From a candidate division TA06 bacterium 32_111 (GTDB lineage: Bacteria > Hydrothermota > 32-111): 64,000 nt of DNA. Location of the stretch: NCBI GenBank assembly GCA_001508335.1, contig LGFX01000006.1, positions 62,001 to 126,000 on the forward strand, read 5' to 3'. Position 1 is the first letter of the stretch. The number at the start of each line of letters is the position of its first letter. Shown here piece after piece: positions 52,229 through 61,502 of this stretch. The notes below the pieces were generated by a model. It worked only from the letters and a program-made list of their open reading frames with translations, made no database searches and was not told the origin of the DNA. A program made the translations under genes and the position numbers.

Positions 52229-53797
52229 ATGAAAAAAAATATAATTCTTACTTTACTTATGGTATCTATGACACTCTCCGTGATAGGATGGTTTGTGGTT
52301 GCTTACGGTCAGGATAATAAAAATACAACATCCTTAAACATATTCTTCAATCCAGAGATGAGAAAGTTCGTTCAGATTCTACAACTTCTTAAAGATTCTT
52401 ATTATAGGGAAGTTTCAGATTCAGAACTCCTTGATGAAGCTATAAATGGTATGTTGAAAACTCTTGATCCCCACTCTGTTTATATTTATAAAGAAAAGGA
52501 TCTCCAGAATTTTTATACCCAGACAACAGGCACTTTCGGTGGAATAGGATTCAGAGTTGGAGTTAAGGATGGCTTTATTACTGTTATCTCTCCTATAGAG
52601 AACACTCCAGCTTCAAGAGCAGGAATAAGAGCCGGTGATATCATAGTTATGATCGATACTATTTCAACTGATGGAATGGATATAGATATGGCAGTATCTT
52701 TGATGAGAGGTGAGCCGGGAACAAAAGTTAAGTTAAAGATAAACAGGTATGGGACTTTGATAGATTTTGATATAATAAGGGAAATAATAAAGATCAAATC
52801 TATCCCCTACTATGGAATGATAGATGATTCTGTTGGATATATAAAACTCACACAGTTTACCGAAAATGTTGAAAATGAGTTTTACCAACGTGTTAGAGAT
52901 CTTTTTGAAAAAAGAGGGGCAAAAAAACTTATTGTTGATTTAAGACAGAATCCAGGAGGACTTTTAAACAGTGCTATATCAATATCCGATATATTTTTAC
53001 CAAAAGGTGCCCAAATAGTTTCTACGAGGTCTAAAAACCCAGCTATGGATTATGTTTTCAAAGCTACCCATCCAATATATAAAGGATTCTTTCCCCTCAT
53101 TGTTCTTGTTGATGATGGTTCAGCGAGTGCATCCGAGATAGTTGCAGGTGCTTTACAGGATTGGGATAGAGCTTTGATTTTTGGTGATACAACTTACGGT
53201 AAAGGCTCTGTCCAATCGGTTATAGATTTTTCAAAAAATAATAAAAAAGATAAAGGGATACTGAAGTTCACAACCGCAAGATATTTCACCCCTTCAGGGA
53301 GATCTATCGACAGAGAGTTAATAAAATATGAAAAAAGTGAAAAGGATTCTAGTAAATATTACACACTCGGTGAGTTAAACAGAGAAGTTTATGGGGGTGG
53401 GGGAATAATTCCAGATTTCGTTTATCAGGAAAGACTCCTCACTAAAGTTGAGATAGATATTTTAACAAAACAGGCTTTGATGGAGTTCGTTTCAAAATAT
53501 CTATCAAAGAATAAAGTGGATAAAAATTTTGTTTTAAACTTTGATAAAAAAATTTTTAATGAATATCTCTCATTCCTTGTAGGAAAAGGTATAGATATTG
53601 AAGAGATCAAGAAAGATACAACAGTTTTAAAAAATGTTGAAGATCAACTCTTATACGAATTTGCAAGAGAGGTTGGTGGAGAAGACCTCTTCTATAGAGT
53701 TTTTTTGAGGAAAGATTTCCTTGTAAACAAATCTTTGGAGTTTTTAAAAGGTTCAAAGGATATAAATGATATGTTCTTTAAATTGAAAAAGAATTGA
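52229..53797 (+). CDS. S41 family C-terminal processing peptidase
   Basis: 522 residues: N-terminal signal/anchor helix (5-28), a PDZ domain (about 95-180, FGGIGFRVGVKDGFITV), and the S41 protease with LRQNPGGLLNSAISISD, catalytic Ser in DDGSASASEIVAGAL and Lys in TYGKGSVQ. CtpA-like, periplasmic tail-specific protease. A C-terminal helical region of about 120 residues follows. Confidence 0.95.
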   Translation: MKKNIILTLLMVSMTLSVIGWFVVAYGQDNKNTTSLNIFFNPEMRKFVQILQLLKDSYYREVSDSELLDEAINGMLKTLDPHSVYIYKEKDLQNFYTQTTGTFGGIGFRVGVKDGFITVISPIENTPASRAGIRAGDIIVMIDTISTDGMDIDMAVSLMRGEPGTKVKLKINRYGTLIDFDIIREIIKIKSIPYYGMIDDSVGYIKLTQFTENVENEFYQRVRDLFEKRGAKKLIVDLRQNPGGLLNSAISISDIFLPKGAQIVSTRSKNPAMDYVFKATHPIYKGFFPLIVLVDDGSASASEIVAGALQDWDRALIFGDTTYGKGSVQSVIDFSKNNKKDKGILKFTTARYFTPSGRSIDRELIKYEKSEKDSSKYYTLGELNREVYGGGGIIPDFVYQERLLTKVEIDILTKQALMEFVSKYLSKNKVDKNFVLNFDKKIFNEYLSFLVGKGIDIEEIKKDTTVLKNVEDQLLYEFAREVGGEDLFYRVFLRKDFLVNKSLEFLKGSKDINDMFFKLKKN

Positions 53798-53801
53798 TTT
53801 G

Positions 53802-54356
53802 ATGGGTATAAGAATTTTAGGAGGTAGTTTAAAAAACAGGGAACTGTTAAGAAAGGGTATAAAAAAAGATTTCGTAAGACCAACAACAGCGATAGTAAGA
53901 AAATCGATTTTTGATAGTATAAAGGATGTAAAAGGTTTTGTAGTTTTAGATCTTTTTGCAGGTTCTGGAATTTTAGGTATGGAAGCCCTTTCAAGGGGAG
54001 CTTCCAAAGTTATTTTCATAGATAAAGATAGGTATCTTATAAATAATTTAAGAGAGAATTTAAAAAAGTTTGATCTTTTAGAAAGAAGTTTTATTTACAA
54101 TACAGATTTTGAAAATGCTGTAAGAGTTCTTGAAGAAAAGGATGAAAAATTTGATCTTATATTTGTTGATCCGCCTTACAGGTTAACAAATATCTATAAA
54201 CCTTTGAAACTTTTGAGTGAAAAAAATATTTTAAAAAAGGATGGTTTTATTGTTAACCTTTCTTATCTCTCTGAGGTTGTAGATGTTGGGAATTTTAAAA
54301 TTTTTAAAGAAAAATCTTTTGGAATCACAAGAATTCTTTTTTTAAAGGAGTTGTAA
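53802..54356 (+). CDS. rsmD: 16S rRNA (guanine-966-N2)-methyltransferase
   Basis: 184 residues; GIRILGGSLKNREL, RPTTAIVRKSIFD, VLDLFAGSGILGMEALSRGA, and the catalytic DPPY near 124. Followed by coaD, the usual neighbour. ATG 53802 chosen; a TTG one codon earlier is possible. Confidence 0.95.
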   Translation: MGIRILGGSLKNRELLRKGIKKDFVRPTTAIVRKSIFDSIKDVKGFVVLDLFAGSGILGMEALSRGASKVIFIDKDRYLINNLRENLKKFDLLERSFIYNTDFENAVRVLEEKDEKFDLIFVDPPYRLTNIYKPLKLLSEKNILKKDGFIVNLSYLSEVVDVGNFKIFKEKSFGITRILFLKEL

Positions 54357-54838
54357 TGAAAGTTATATATCCAGGCACATTTGATCCTATAACCAATGGA
54401 CACCTTGATGTTTTAAACAGAGGTATTAAACTCTTTGGTGAAGTTATAATCCTCGTCTCCTTTCATCCTTGGAAAAAAACTCTTTTTAATATAGACGAAA
54501 GAGTAGAGATTATAAAAGAGGTAGTTAAAGATTACAAAAATGTAAAGATCGATAGTTATACGGGTTTACTTGTTGATTATATAAAAAGTAACAGAATAGA
54601 TGGAGTAATAAGAGGTTTGAGGGCTGTATCAGATTTTGAATATGAGTTCCAGATGGCGCTTACCAACAGAGAGTTGAACAAAGAATTTGAAACCATATTT
54701 TTTATGACAGATATTAAATATATGTACCTTTCAAGTAGTATGGTAAAAGAACTCGCTAAACTTAATGCGGATATAAAAAATATGGTCCCTCCATATGTTG
54801 AAAAAAAGTTGAAGGAGAAATTTAAAAATGTACTTTGA
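54356..54838 (+). CDS. coaD: Phosphopantetheine adenylyltransferase
   Basis: 160 residues; YPGTFDPITNGHLDVL (TxGH nucleotidyl-transfer motif), GLRAVSDFEYEFQMALTNREL and YLSSSMVKELAKLNADI. Penultimate step of CoA synthesis. The start shares a base with the rsmD stop. Confidence 0.97.
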   Translation: MKVIYPGTFDPITNGHLDVLNRGIKLFGEVIILVSFHPWKKTLFNIDERVEIIKEVVKDYKNVKIDSYTGLLVDYIKSNRIDGVIRGLRAVSDFEYEFQMALTNRELNKEFETIFFMTDIKYMYLSSSMVKELAKLNADIKNMVPPYVEKKLKEKFKNVL

Positions 54839-55598
54839 CCCATACAGAGAAGAAAGAAGAATCGTTCCAACTTTAATCTTTATAAATATTGTAGTATTCA
54901 TAATCCAGCAAATCTTTTCAGATTTTTTCATCTACTATTTCTCTCTCATTCCTCTATTTGTTACAAAGAAGTTTTTTTTGTGGCAATTCTTTACTCACAT
55001 GTTTCTGCATGGTAATTTTTTCCATCTCTTTTTCAACATGTTCTCTCTCTTCATTTTCGGAATAAACCTTGAGTCCATATGGGGAAGTAAAAAGTTTTTA
55101 TCCTACTACATAGTTTCTGGACTTGGTGGTGGTATTCTACATTATATTATAAATCCATACTCTCCGATACCTTCTATTGGCGCTTCTGGTGCTATATATG
55201 GAGTTTTACTCGCTTACGGTCTGACATTTCCCGAATCTATTCTTTACATAAATTTTTTCATTCCTGTTAAAGCGAAGTATGCTGTTTTGATTTTCGGTGT
55301 GATGGAACTTGTTTTTGGAATTACTGGAACTGCTTCAGGTATTGCACACTTTGCTCATCTTGGAGGGTTACTCTCCGGGCTTCTTTATCTAAAACTTGAA
55401 AGGTTTATTTATAAAAAGGTTTCATCGATTAAAAAAACAAAGATTTATAGGAATTTAGAGGATATGGAAAATGATAGAAAAAGAGAAAGGTTGAATGAAC
55501 TTTTAGATAAAATATCCCTGTCAGGATATAACTCTTTAACGGAAAAGGAGAAATTTGAATTGGATGATCTTTCAAGATGGTTTAGGGATAAGGAGTAA
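54828..55598 (+). CDS. Rhomboid family intramembrane serine protease
   Basis: 256 residues, six helices; HGNFFHLFFNMFSLFIFG, catalytic Ser in SIGASGAIYG near 122 and His in HFAHLGGLLSG near 178. About 70 charged C-terminal residues extend into the cytoplasm (LNELLDKISLSGYNSLTEKEK), a tail common in this family. Confidence 0.94.
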   Translation: MYFDPYREERRIVPTLIFINIVVFIIQQIFSDFFIYYFSLIPLFVTKKFFLWQFFTHMFLHGNFFHLFFNMFSLFIFGINLESIWGSKKFLSYYIVSGLGGGILHYIINPYSPIPSIGASGAIYGVLLAYGLTFPESILYINFFIPVKAKYAVLIFGVMELVFGITGTASGIAHFAHLGGLLSGLLYLKLERFIYKKVSSIKKTKIYRNLEDMENDRKRERLNELLDKISLSGYNSLTEKEKFELDDLSRWFRDKE

Positions 55599-56514
55599 TT
55601 TTTATCACTCCTATTCAAAATTTTTAAAAGAAAAGTTCAATGAAGAAGTATATAAGATCTCCCTTGCAACTGGAGGGACTTGCCCAAACCGTGATGGAAC
55701 AAAGGGGTATGGTGGTTGTATATACTGTTCATCTTTTGGAAGTGGTAAAGAAACTTCAAAAAGTATTAAAGAACAGGTTGATCTTTTCCTATCCAATGTT
55801 AAGAAAGGTAAAAAGTTCATAGCATACTTTCAATCCTTTTCAAATATGTATAAAAATAAAGATTGGCTGATAGAACAGATAGATATGTTAGCATCTTATG
55901 AAAAAATAGTTGGAATATCAATTGCGACAAGACCAGATACGGTTGATGATGAAATACTCGATTACCTGAAGGACAAAAGTTCAAGATTCTTTATTCAGAT
56001 AGAACTTGGGCTGGAAAGTTCAAACGATATAACACTTCAAAAGATAAACAGAAAGGATGAATCGAAAACTTTTTTAGTTAGTTGTGAAAGGATAAAAGAA
56101 AAAATACCTGAAAGCCATCTAGTTGCACATGTTATAATAGGACTTCCAGATGAGAACTTTTATGACTTCGAAAACACTGTAAAATTTTTCTTACTCTCAA
56201 AAAGTGATGGGATAAAATTTCACCATCTTTATATCGTTAGGGATGCTTTGATATACAATCAATTTGAAAATGGAAAGGTGAAACTTTTGTCTGAAATGGA
56301 ATATATAGATATCTTTCTGGAACTTTTAAAAATCATTCCACCCGAAAAGATTATACACAGGGTAAAATCCTCAATGATACCTATAAACCTTGTTGCACCT
56401 CTTTGGACAATGGATAGATTCTTCTATGAGAAACTTTTCAAAAGAGCAAAGGAGAAGAGAATATTTCAGGGAATGAACTATGGGAATAACTATTTTAACT
56501 GTTGGCAAGATTAA
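55555..56514 (+). CDS. Radical SAM protein, YhcC/TIGR01212 family
   Basis: 319 residues. CPNRDG...GGCIYC supplies the cluster cysteines near residue 43-58, followed by QSFSNMY, the SIATRPD segment and ELGLES. Members are uncharacterised radical SAM enzymes. The start is unclear: TTG 55555 has AAGGAG 4 nt upstream and is chosen, ATG 55564 is the alternative; both lie inside the rhomboid gene. Confidence 0.9.
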   Translation: MNWMIFQDGLGIRSNFYHSYSKFLKEKFNEEVYKISLATGGTCPNRDGTKGYGGCIYCSSFGSGKETSKSIKEQVDLFLSNVKKGKKFIAYFQSFSNMYKNKDWLIEQIDMLASYEKIVGISIATRPDTVDDEILDYLKDKSSRFFIQIELGLESSNDITLQKINRKDESKTFLVSCERIKEKIPESHLVAHVIIGLPDENFYDFENTVKFFLLSKSDGIKFHHLYIVRDALIYNQFENGKVKLLSEMEYIDIFLELLKIIPPEKIIHRVKSSMIPINLVAPLWTMDRFFYEKLFKRAKEKRIFQGMNYGNNYFNCWQD

Positions 56515-56929
56515 GAACGATTGTTTTTCTGAAATCTTTTATGATTATTTTGAAAGGATAAAGAAGTATAGAAGTGTTGAAATAAAATCTGTAAAAGATC
56601 ATGGACAACTGAAAGAGGACAAACAGTCTATAATGGAGAAAGAGTCAAAAAGTCTTATTAAAAATTTAGAAAAAAACTCTTATAAAGTTCTTCTTGCTAA
56701 AGATGGAAAGATGCTTGATTCTGTTTTATTCTCCAAACTTCTTGAAAAGGGAAATATCTCTTTTATAATTGGGGGTGTTTTTGGAGTTAACAGGGAAGTA
56801 TATGAAAAAGTTGATTTTGTTCTTTCACTTTCAAAGATGACTTTTCCTCACAGGATAGCAAGGATAGTCCTTCTTGAACAGATATATAGAGGTTTAACTA
56901 TATTGAATAAGGAGAAGTACCATAAATGA
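56480..56929 (+). CDS. rlmH: 23S rRNA (pseudouridine-1915-N3)-methyltransferase
   Basis: 149 residues of the SPOUT fold: TILTVGKIKN, FIIGGVFGVNREVY, and the C-terminal signature SLSKMTFPHRIARIVLLEQIYRG ending KYHK, typical to the last residue. It starts 35 nt inside the preceding gene. Confidence 0.97.
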   Translation: MGITILTVGKIKNDCFSEIFYDYFERIKKYRSVEIKSVKDHGQLKEDKQSIMEKESKSLIKNLEKNSYKVLLAKDGKMLDSVLFSKLLEKGNISFIIGGVFGVNREVYEKVDFVLSLSKMTFPHRIARIVLLEQIYRGLTILNKEKYHK

Positions 56930-59121
56930 AATTCGAAGAGTTGGAAAAAGTTTATGAGAATGGAGACTACGAAAAATTTGTAAAAAATTTTCTTGAATTT
57001 TTTAAAGATGAATCCGATCTACATAGATTGAGGCTTTTATTCAGAGCAGCAAACAGGATCAACTTTAAAGTTTTTGATATGGTGTCAGTTGAAGATAAAG
57101 AATTGAAAAATGATGTTGATTATCTTTTCAACAGATTCCTTTTCGAAAAAAATTTTGATGAAGAGAACCTTAGAAGGTTATTTAAAAATATAATTTCGAA
57201 GGAGAGGAAAGATCTTTACGATGATTTCATGATAATTTTTCTTGAAAGGAATGGAGAAATATTTTCGGACGAAAAGATTTTAGATTTTCTTTTGAAAAAT
57301 AAAAATAAAAGCATGATTCAGGATTATGCAAAAAATCTCAAGGACAACAAAAATCCTCTTATAAGTTTTATTTCTGAACTGATTCTTAAAAAAGATTACA
57401 GTTTGAAATTAAAAGAACTGTGCAAGAGTTTCCCAACCGCTGAAATATCTTTTGAACTCTTTTTACAGGATATGGAGGATGAAAAAGGTTACCTTAACTT
57501 TTTAAAGGGCCTTGAATTTAAGAAAAATACCTTTGTTATCTATAACAACGATATTAACAGAATAGAGAACTTTGATCAGTCACTAAAAATTTTCACTCTG
57601 AAAGATAAACTTGGAAGAGTTAAAAGGGTAGATGCGAGAGAAATACTGTTAAAAACATCTCCCATAGAACAGAGCGATTTCAGGGTTTTGAAGTATTTTG
57701 ATCCTGATAAGGGAAAAAGTATGAGTATCTGCGATCTTATAGTTTCCATTTTAAAGTATAAGAATAGTGGACTATCAAAAGAGCAGTTGAAAACCGAACT
57801 ATCTTTCATATATGGAAAGGAGGCAGGTAACATTCTGAACAAAAAGAAGAAAGAGATAGAAAATTGTAAAGAGATAGAGGTTATTTATGAAGAACCTGTG
57901 AGATACATTTTAAAAAGTTCCCAAGAAAACGATGCTTTGAAATTTTTGGGAACCCTTAAAGATGAAAAAAGTATCAGAGATTTTATTTTCAAAATGTTAG
58001 AGACGAGGAAAACGGAGAAAGAGATTTTAAATGAAATAGTTGAAATTGTAAAACAAAAATGTGAAAAATTTAAAAACGAAATAATTTTTACAATAACTGC
58101 GGACCAAAGTTATATCGAGAGTAAAGATTTTACAAATTTTAACCTTTTTAAAAATCCTCTCTATAAAGAAAAACTTTTGATAAAAGTTTATCAGGAAGGT
58201 AATAGAATCGATTTTGAAACCTGCCTTAAGGATTTCGAAAAGGAAAGTATTGAAAATATTTACAACAAGTTAGATAATGATGGAAAGAAAATGATCGTTG
58301 AAATAGCCGAAAAATCTGTAAGGATAGGGAAACCTTTAAACTTTCTAGAATGGTATTTAAACTATCACCTTGATGAAAAACTTTTAAAATTGGATATAGA
58401 TTATATCATTTTTAGATCTATAAACATTGCCAATTCACTTTCTTCCAAAAAAGGTAAGACAATGTTTGTTACATCTGTTAAAAAACTCTTTTTCCAATCA
58501 AAAAATAAAGGTCTGATTTTTTATTTGAAAGATTTCAAAAGGGACTCAGCGAAGATAATTTTCGATGAAATTGAAAAAATAGATTTCCTTACAGAACATC
58601 AGAAGGACCTTGTTAAAAGGGATATTTATGAAATTTTCCCTTCATTTTTAAAAGTAGATAGAAGTGATCTGATATACTCCACAAAAGAAGGTATTGAAAA
58701 AAAGAGGAAAGAGTTTGAAAATATAGTTAACACAAAATTGCCCCAACTTTCCAAAATGATAGGTGAAGCAGCAGCCCTTGGAGACCTTAGCGAAAATTCT
58801 GAATACAAGTTTGCAAGGGAACAGTATTCTTTCTTTTCTTCAAAGGCTGAAGAGTTAAAAAGAGAACTTGATAAAGCATTCCCAATAAATTTTAATAAGG
58901 TTGGTTGTGAAAGTGTGGAAATAGGAGTTGTTGTTGAGTTTGAGGACCTTACCGAAAAAACCGTTAAAAGTTATGCTATTTTGGGACCTTTCGATGCTGA
59001 CCCCGATAACGGCATAATATCGTATCTTTCTCCTCTCGCTCAAAAACTCCTTGGAAAAAAGGTTGGGGATGAAGTTGAAGGGAAGAAGATTTTAAAGATA
59101 TCAAAATGGAGAGAAAAATGA
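56926..59121 (+). CDS. greA: Very large GreA-like transcription elongation factor
   Basis: 731 residues. The last ~120 are a GreA unit: coiled-coil region with GEAAALGDLSENSEYKFAREQ (signature near 619, acidic tip present as GDLSEN) and a C-terminal FKBP-like domain (EIGVVVEFEDLTEKTVKSYAILGP...SPLAQKLLGKKVGDEV). The first ~590 residues are helical, TPR-like, rich in Lys/Glu, and unrecognised. Normal GreA is about 158 residues; long fusions are known in Chlamydia and spirochaetes. Probably rescues backtracked RNA polymerase with an extra interaction domain. Confidence 0.88.
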   Translation: MKFEELEKVYENGDYEKFVKNFLEFFKDESDLHRLRLLFRAANRINFKVFDMVSVEDKELKNDVDYLFNRFLFEKNFDEENLRRLFKNIISKERKDLYDDFMIIFLERNGEIFSDEKILDFLLKNKNKSMIQDYAKNLKDNKNPLISFISELILKKDYSLKLKELCKSFPTAEISFELFLQDMEDEKGYLNFLKGLEFKKNTFVIYNNDINRIENFDQSLKIFTLKDKLGRVKRVDAREILLKTSPIEQSDFRVLKYFDPDKGKSMSICDLIVSILKYKNSGLSKEQLKTELSFIYGKEAGNILNKKKKEIENCKEIEVIYEEPVRYILKSSQENDALKFLGTLKDEKSIRDFIFKMLETRKTEKEILNEIVEIVKQKCEKFKNEIIFTITADQSYIESKDFTNFNLFKNPLYKEKLLIKVYQEGNRIDFETCLKDFEKESIENIYNKLDNDGKKMIVEIAEKSVRIGKPLNFLEWYLNYHLDEKLLKLDIDYIIFRSINIANSLSSKKGKTMFVTSVKKLFFQSKNKGLIFYLKDFKRDSAKIIFDEIEKIDFLTEHQKDLVKRDIYEIFPSFLKVDRSDLIYSTKEGIEKKRKEFENIVNTKLPQLSKMIGEAAALGDLSENSEYKFAREQYSFFSSKAEELKRELDKAFPINFNKVGCESVEIGVVVEFEDLTEKTVKSYAILGPFDADPDNGIISYLSPLAQKLLGKKVGDEVEGKKILKISKWREK

Positions 59122-60746
59122 AAAAAATTTTATTTTATTTTATTCTAATTTCAAGTTTCCTATTCATAAGTTCTGAAAATTATTTCAAGAGTTCAAGTCA
59201 GATAAAAATAAAAAGTAACAACGATTCCATCTTTGTGATTAAAAACTTAGATTATCCCTCAAAGTTTACTTTGAAACCTTCAAAAAATGGGGAGTTCTCG
59301 ATCAAAACATACAAAGGGGATTCGATAATAATTATAGAGGATAGTTCTGAAAAACTTATGGATATATTCTTTTTGAAAAATATGAAAATTAATGATATTT
59401 TGGAGTACAAAATAGATGTTTTTCAAAATTATAACATGGATGATTCTCTTCTCGTTTATCTAAAAAAGAGTTTTAGTGTGAAAAAGGATTACGATTCCTA
59501 TTCAAAACTTTTAGATTTTCAGTTGGAAAGGAGTTACCAGAAGGCTGATAGTTTATTGGAATTTTACTATCTTAGCGATACAACAAATTTGAATATCATT
59601 TATAAAAACAGTGTTGTTTTGAAAGATATGAACAAAGACGATGAATCTTTTAATCTTTTGAAAAAGGCAGTAAACTATCTTGATACAACAGATATATCTT
59701 TCAACATAGCTTTGGAACTTATCTTCGATTATGAAAAACTCGATACAAAAGTTTTGACTTATATTTTAGATTTTACTTATAAAAATTTTTACAGGAATGA
59801 ATACTTCATATATGTTTTATATCAGAGTATGGATCTTTATGAGAAAAAAATTATCGATAATAGGATTCTAAAAGATATGGAAAAACTACTCGATTATGAA
59901 ATTTCGGATGACGCGAGATTTTCAGTTTGTGCTTTCTTCATCGATGAAGGATATGAAGTTGAAAAATCCATTCAAAATCTTGTCTCTCTATACGAGAGTG
60001 ATATATATGGTAGTTATGGTGATTGGTTAAACTATTATCTCGCAAAAGGATATCTACTCTTGAAGGATTATGAAGAATGTGAAAAGTATTTGAATGTGGC
60101 AGAAAATGAGTTCAGTATGAAAGAGAGAGAAATATATCAAATAGGTTTTGACTACGGTTTAGCAACAGATGATATGGAAAAAATCAAGACATATGGGGTC
60201 AAACTTTTAAGTGAAAATATTTACGATGATAAAATTTTGCAGATAGTTGAGAAGAAAATAGGGCTTAACAGAAAGGATATTGAAAAAAAAGTTTACGATT
60301 ATCTAAGATCACAAATGGATACCTTTGAATTTCCCGATTTCGAAGTTGAAGGTTTAGATGGTAAGAAAAAAAACATTTCCAGAATTGTAAAGGGAAAGGT
60401 TACCATTTTAAATTTCTTTTCCTCAAATTGCCCATACTGTAAGAAAGAAATCCCTATTTTAAACAAGATAAAAGAATCATTCAAAAAAAATAAAAATTTT
60501 GAATTTTTAGCCATATCTTCAGATAACCAGATTGAACCTTTAAAGAGATTTATAAATGAGACTAATTTTTCATATTCTATTTTTTATAAAGGCGGTTTGC
60601 TGATGGATAGTTTAAAGATTGAAGGTGTTCCAACAATTTTCATAGTTGATAGAGAACAAAAAGTGAGGTTTGTGAAGGTAGGATATTTTGATGAACTTTA
60701 CGGTTATTTGAAAACAAGGATGGAATTTTTAAAGAGTTTAAAATGA
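59118..60746 (+). CDS. Secreted TPR-like protein with TlpA/thioredoxin C-terminus
   Basis: 542 residues from ATG 59118 (ATGA overlap with the GreA fusion). Signal peptide (1-20), then about 370 residues of beta then helical TPR-like sequence, and from about 405 a TlpA-like redoxin: FPDFEVEGLDGKKKNI, active site SSNCPYCKKE near 438, EGVPTIFIVD with the cis-proline. Likely a periplasmic thiol-disulfide protein. The CPYC active site is less usual for TlpA. Confidence 0.88.
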   Translation: MKKILFYFILISSFLFISSENYFKSSSQIKIKSNNDSIFVIKNLDYPSKFTLKPSKNGEFSIKTYKGDSIIIIEDSSEKLMDIFFLKNMKINDILEYKIDVFQNYNMDDSLLVYLKKSFSVKKDYDSYSKLLDFQLERSYQKADSLLEFYYLSDTTNLNIIYKNSVVLKDMNKDDESFNLLKKAVNYLDTTDISFNIALELIFDYEKLDTKVLTYILDFTYKNFYRNEYFIYVLYQSMDLYEKKIIDNRILKDMEKLLDYEISDDARFSVCAFFIDEGYEVEKSIQNLVSLYESDIYGSYGDWLNYYLAKGYLLLKDYEECEKYLNVAENEFSMKEREIYQIGFDYGLATDDMEKIKTYGVKLLSENIYDDKILQIVEKKIGLNRKDIEKKVYDYLRSQMDTFEFPDFEVEGLDGKKKNISRIVKGKVTILNFFSSNCPYCKKEIPILNKIKESFKKNKNFEFLAISSDNQIEPLKRFINETNFSYSIFYKGGLLMDSLKIEGVPTIFIVDREQKVRFVKVGYFDELYGYLKTRMEFLKSLK

Positions 60747-61072
60747 GTTTCTATACGATTTTTATATCTTATATTCTTTTCAATATTTTTCTTTTTTTTA
60801 AGGTCAAAGATTTTTTTAAGTTTTTTACAGTTAACTCTTTCTTAAATGGAATTTTACAGTGTTTTATACTATTTTTGATTTTCTTGAACCTTCTTATCAA
60901 TGTTAAGTATACTCTTTTAATATTAATTTCAAGAATGGATTTTTTTGAAAATGGGTATATATTCTTTAAGTTTCTTGAAAGAAACCTTTTTATAATTTTC
61001 TTTAAAACTGTATATTTTCTTTCCTTTTTCCTTTTTATCAAGCAGATCAATTCTAAAGAAGAAAAAATATAG
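60743..61072 (+). CDS. Small membrane protein of unknown function
   Basis: 109 residues with three or four hydrophobic segments (1-20, 33-60, 82-103) and a short basic C-terminus. Overlaps the thioredoxin-like gene by 4 nt, so probably translated with it. Not recognised. The size and 4-nt coupling to the TlpA-like gene recall small membrane partners of thiol-redox proteins, but there is no CxxC and no cysteine at all. Confidence 0.6.
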   Translation: MSFYTIFISYILFNIFLFFKVKDFFKFFTVNSFLNGILQCFILFLIFLNLLINVKYTLLILISRMDFFENGYIFFKFLERNLFIIFFKTVYFLSFFLFIKQINSKEEKI

Positions 61073-61082
61073 TTTTTCTTAA

Positions 61083-61110
61083 TTGACTTAAATTTATTTT
61101 AAATTATAAT
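61083..61110 (+). promoter_or_regulatory. Promoter of panD-lipA operon
   Basis: TTGACT (61083-61088), 16-bp spacer, TATAAT (61105-61110); leader of about 17 nt with AAGGAAG before the panD ATG. Confidence 0.8.
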
Positions 61111-61133
61111 AATAAATTTAAAAAGGAAGAATT

Positions 61134-61502
61134 ATGTTTAAAATAATGTTAAAATCAAAAATCCATAATGCTGTAGTAACAAAGGCTAACGTTAACTATG
61201 AAGGAAGTATAGAGATAGATCCTGCTATTATGGAAAGGTCTGATCTTTTGCCAAACGAGAAGGTTCTTGTAATTAATGTTGAGAACGGAGAAAGGTTTGA
61301 GACCTATGTTATAAAGGGTAAGAGAAACTCAAAAGTTATTGGAGTGAACGGCGGGGCTGCAAGATTAGTTCAAAAAGGTGACAGGTTGATAATCATGGCT
61401 TTCGCTTTTCTTTCTCAGGAAGAGATTAAAGATCATAGAGCAAAGATAGTGATTCTCGATAGGAAGAACGAGATAGAAGATGAGTTTACCAAAGGAATAT
61501 AG
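61134..61502 (+). CDS. panD: Aspartate 1-decarboxylase precursor
   Basis: Makes beta-alanine for pantothenate. 122 residues with self-cleavage site YEGSIEID (Gly-Ser near 24-25, producing the pyruvoyl), NGAAARL-type segment NGGAARLVQKGD. Length typical. Confidence 0.97.
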   Translation: MFKIMLKSKIHNAVVTKANVNYEGSIEIDPAIMERSDLLPNEKVLVINVENGERFETYVIKGKRNSKVIGVNGGAARLVQKGDRLIIMAFAFLSQEEIKDHRAKIVILDRKNEIEDEFTKGI

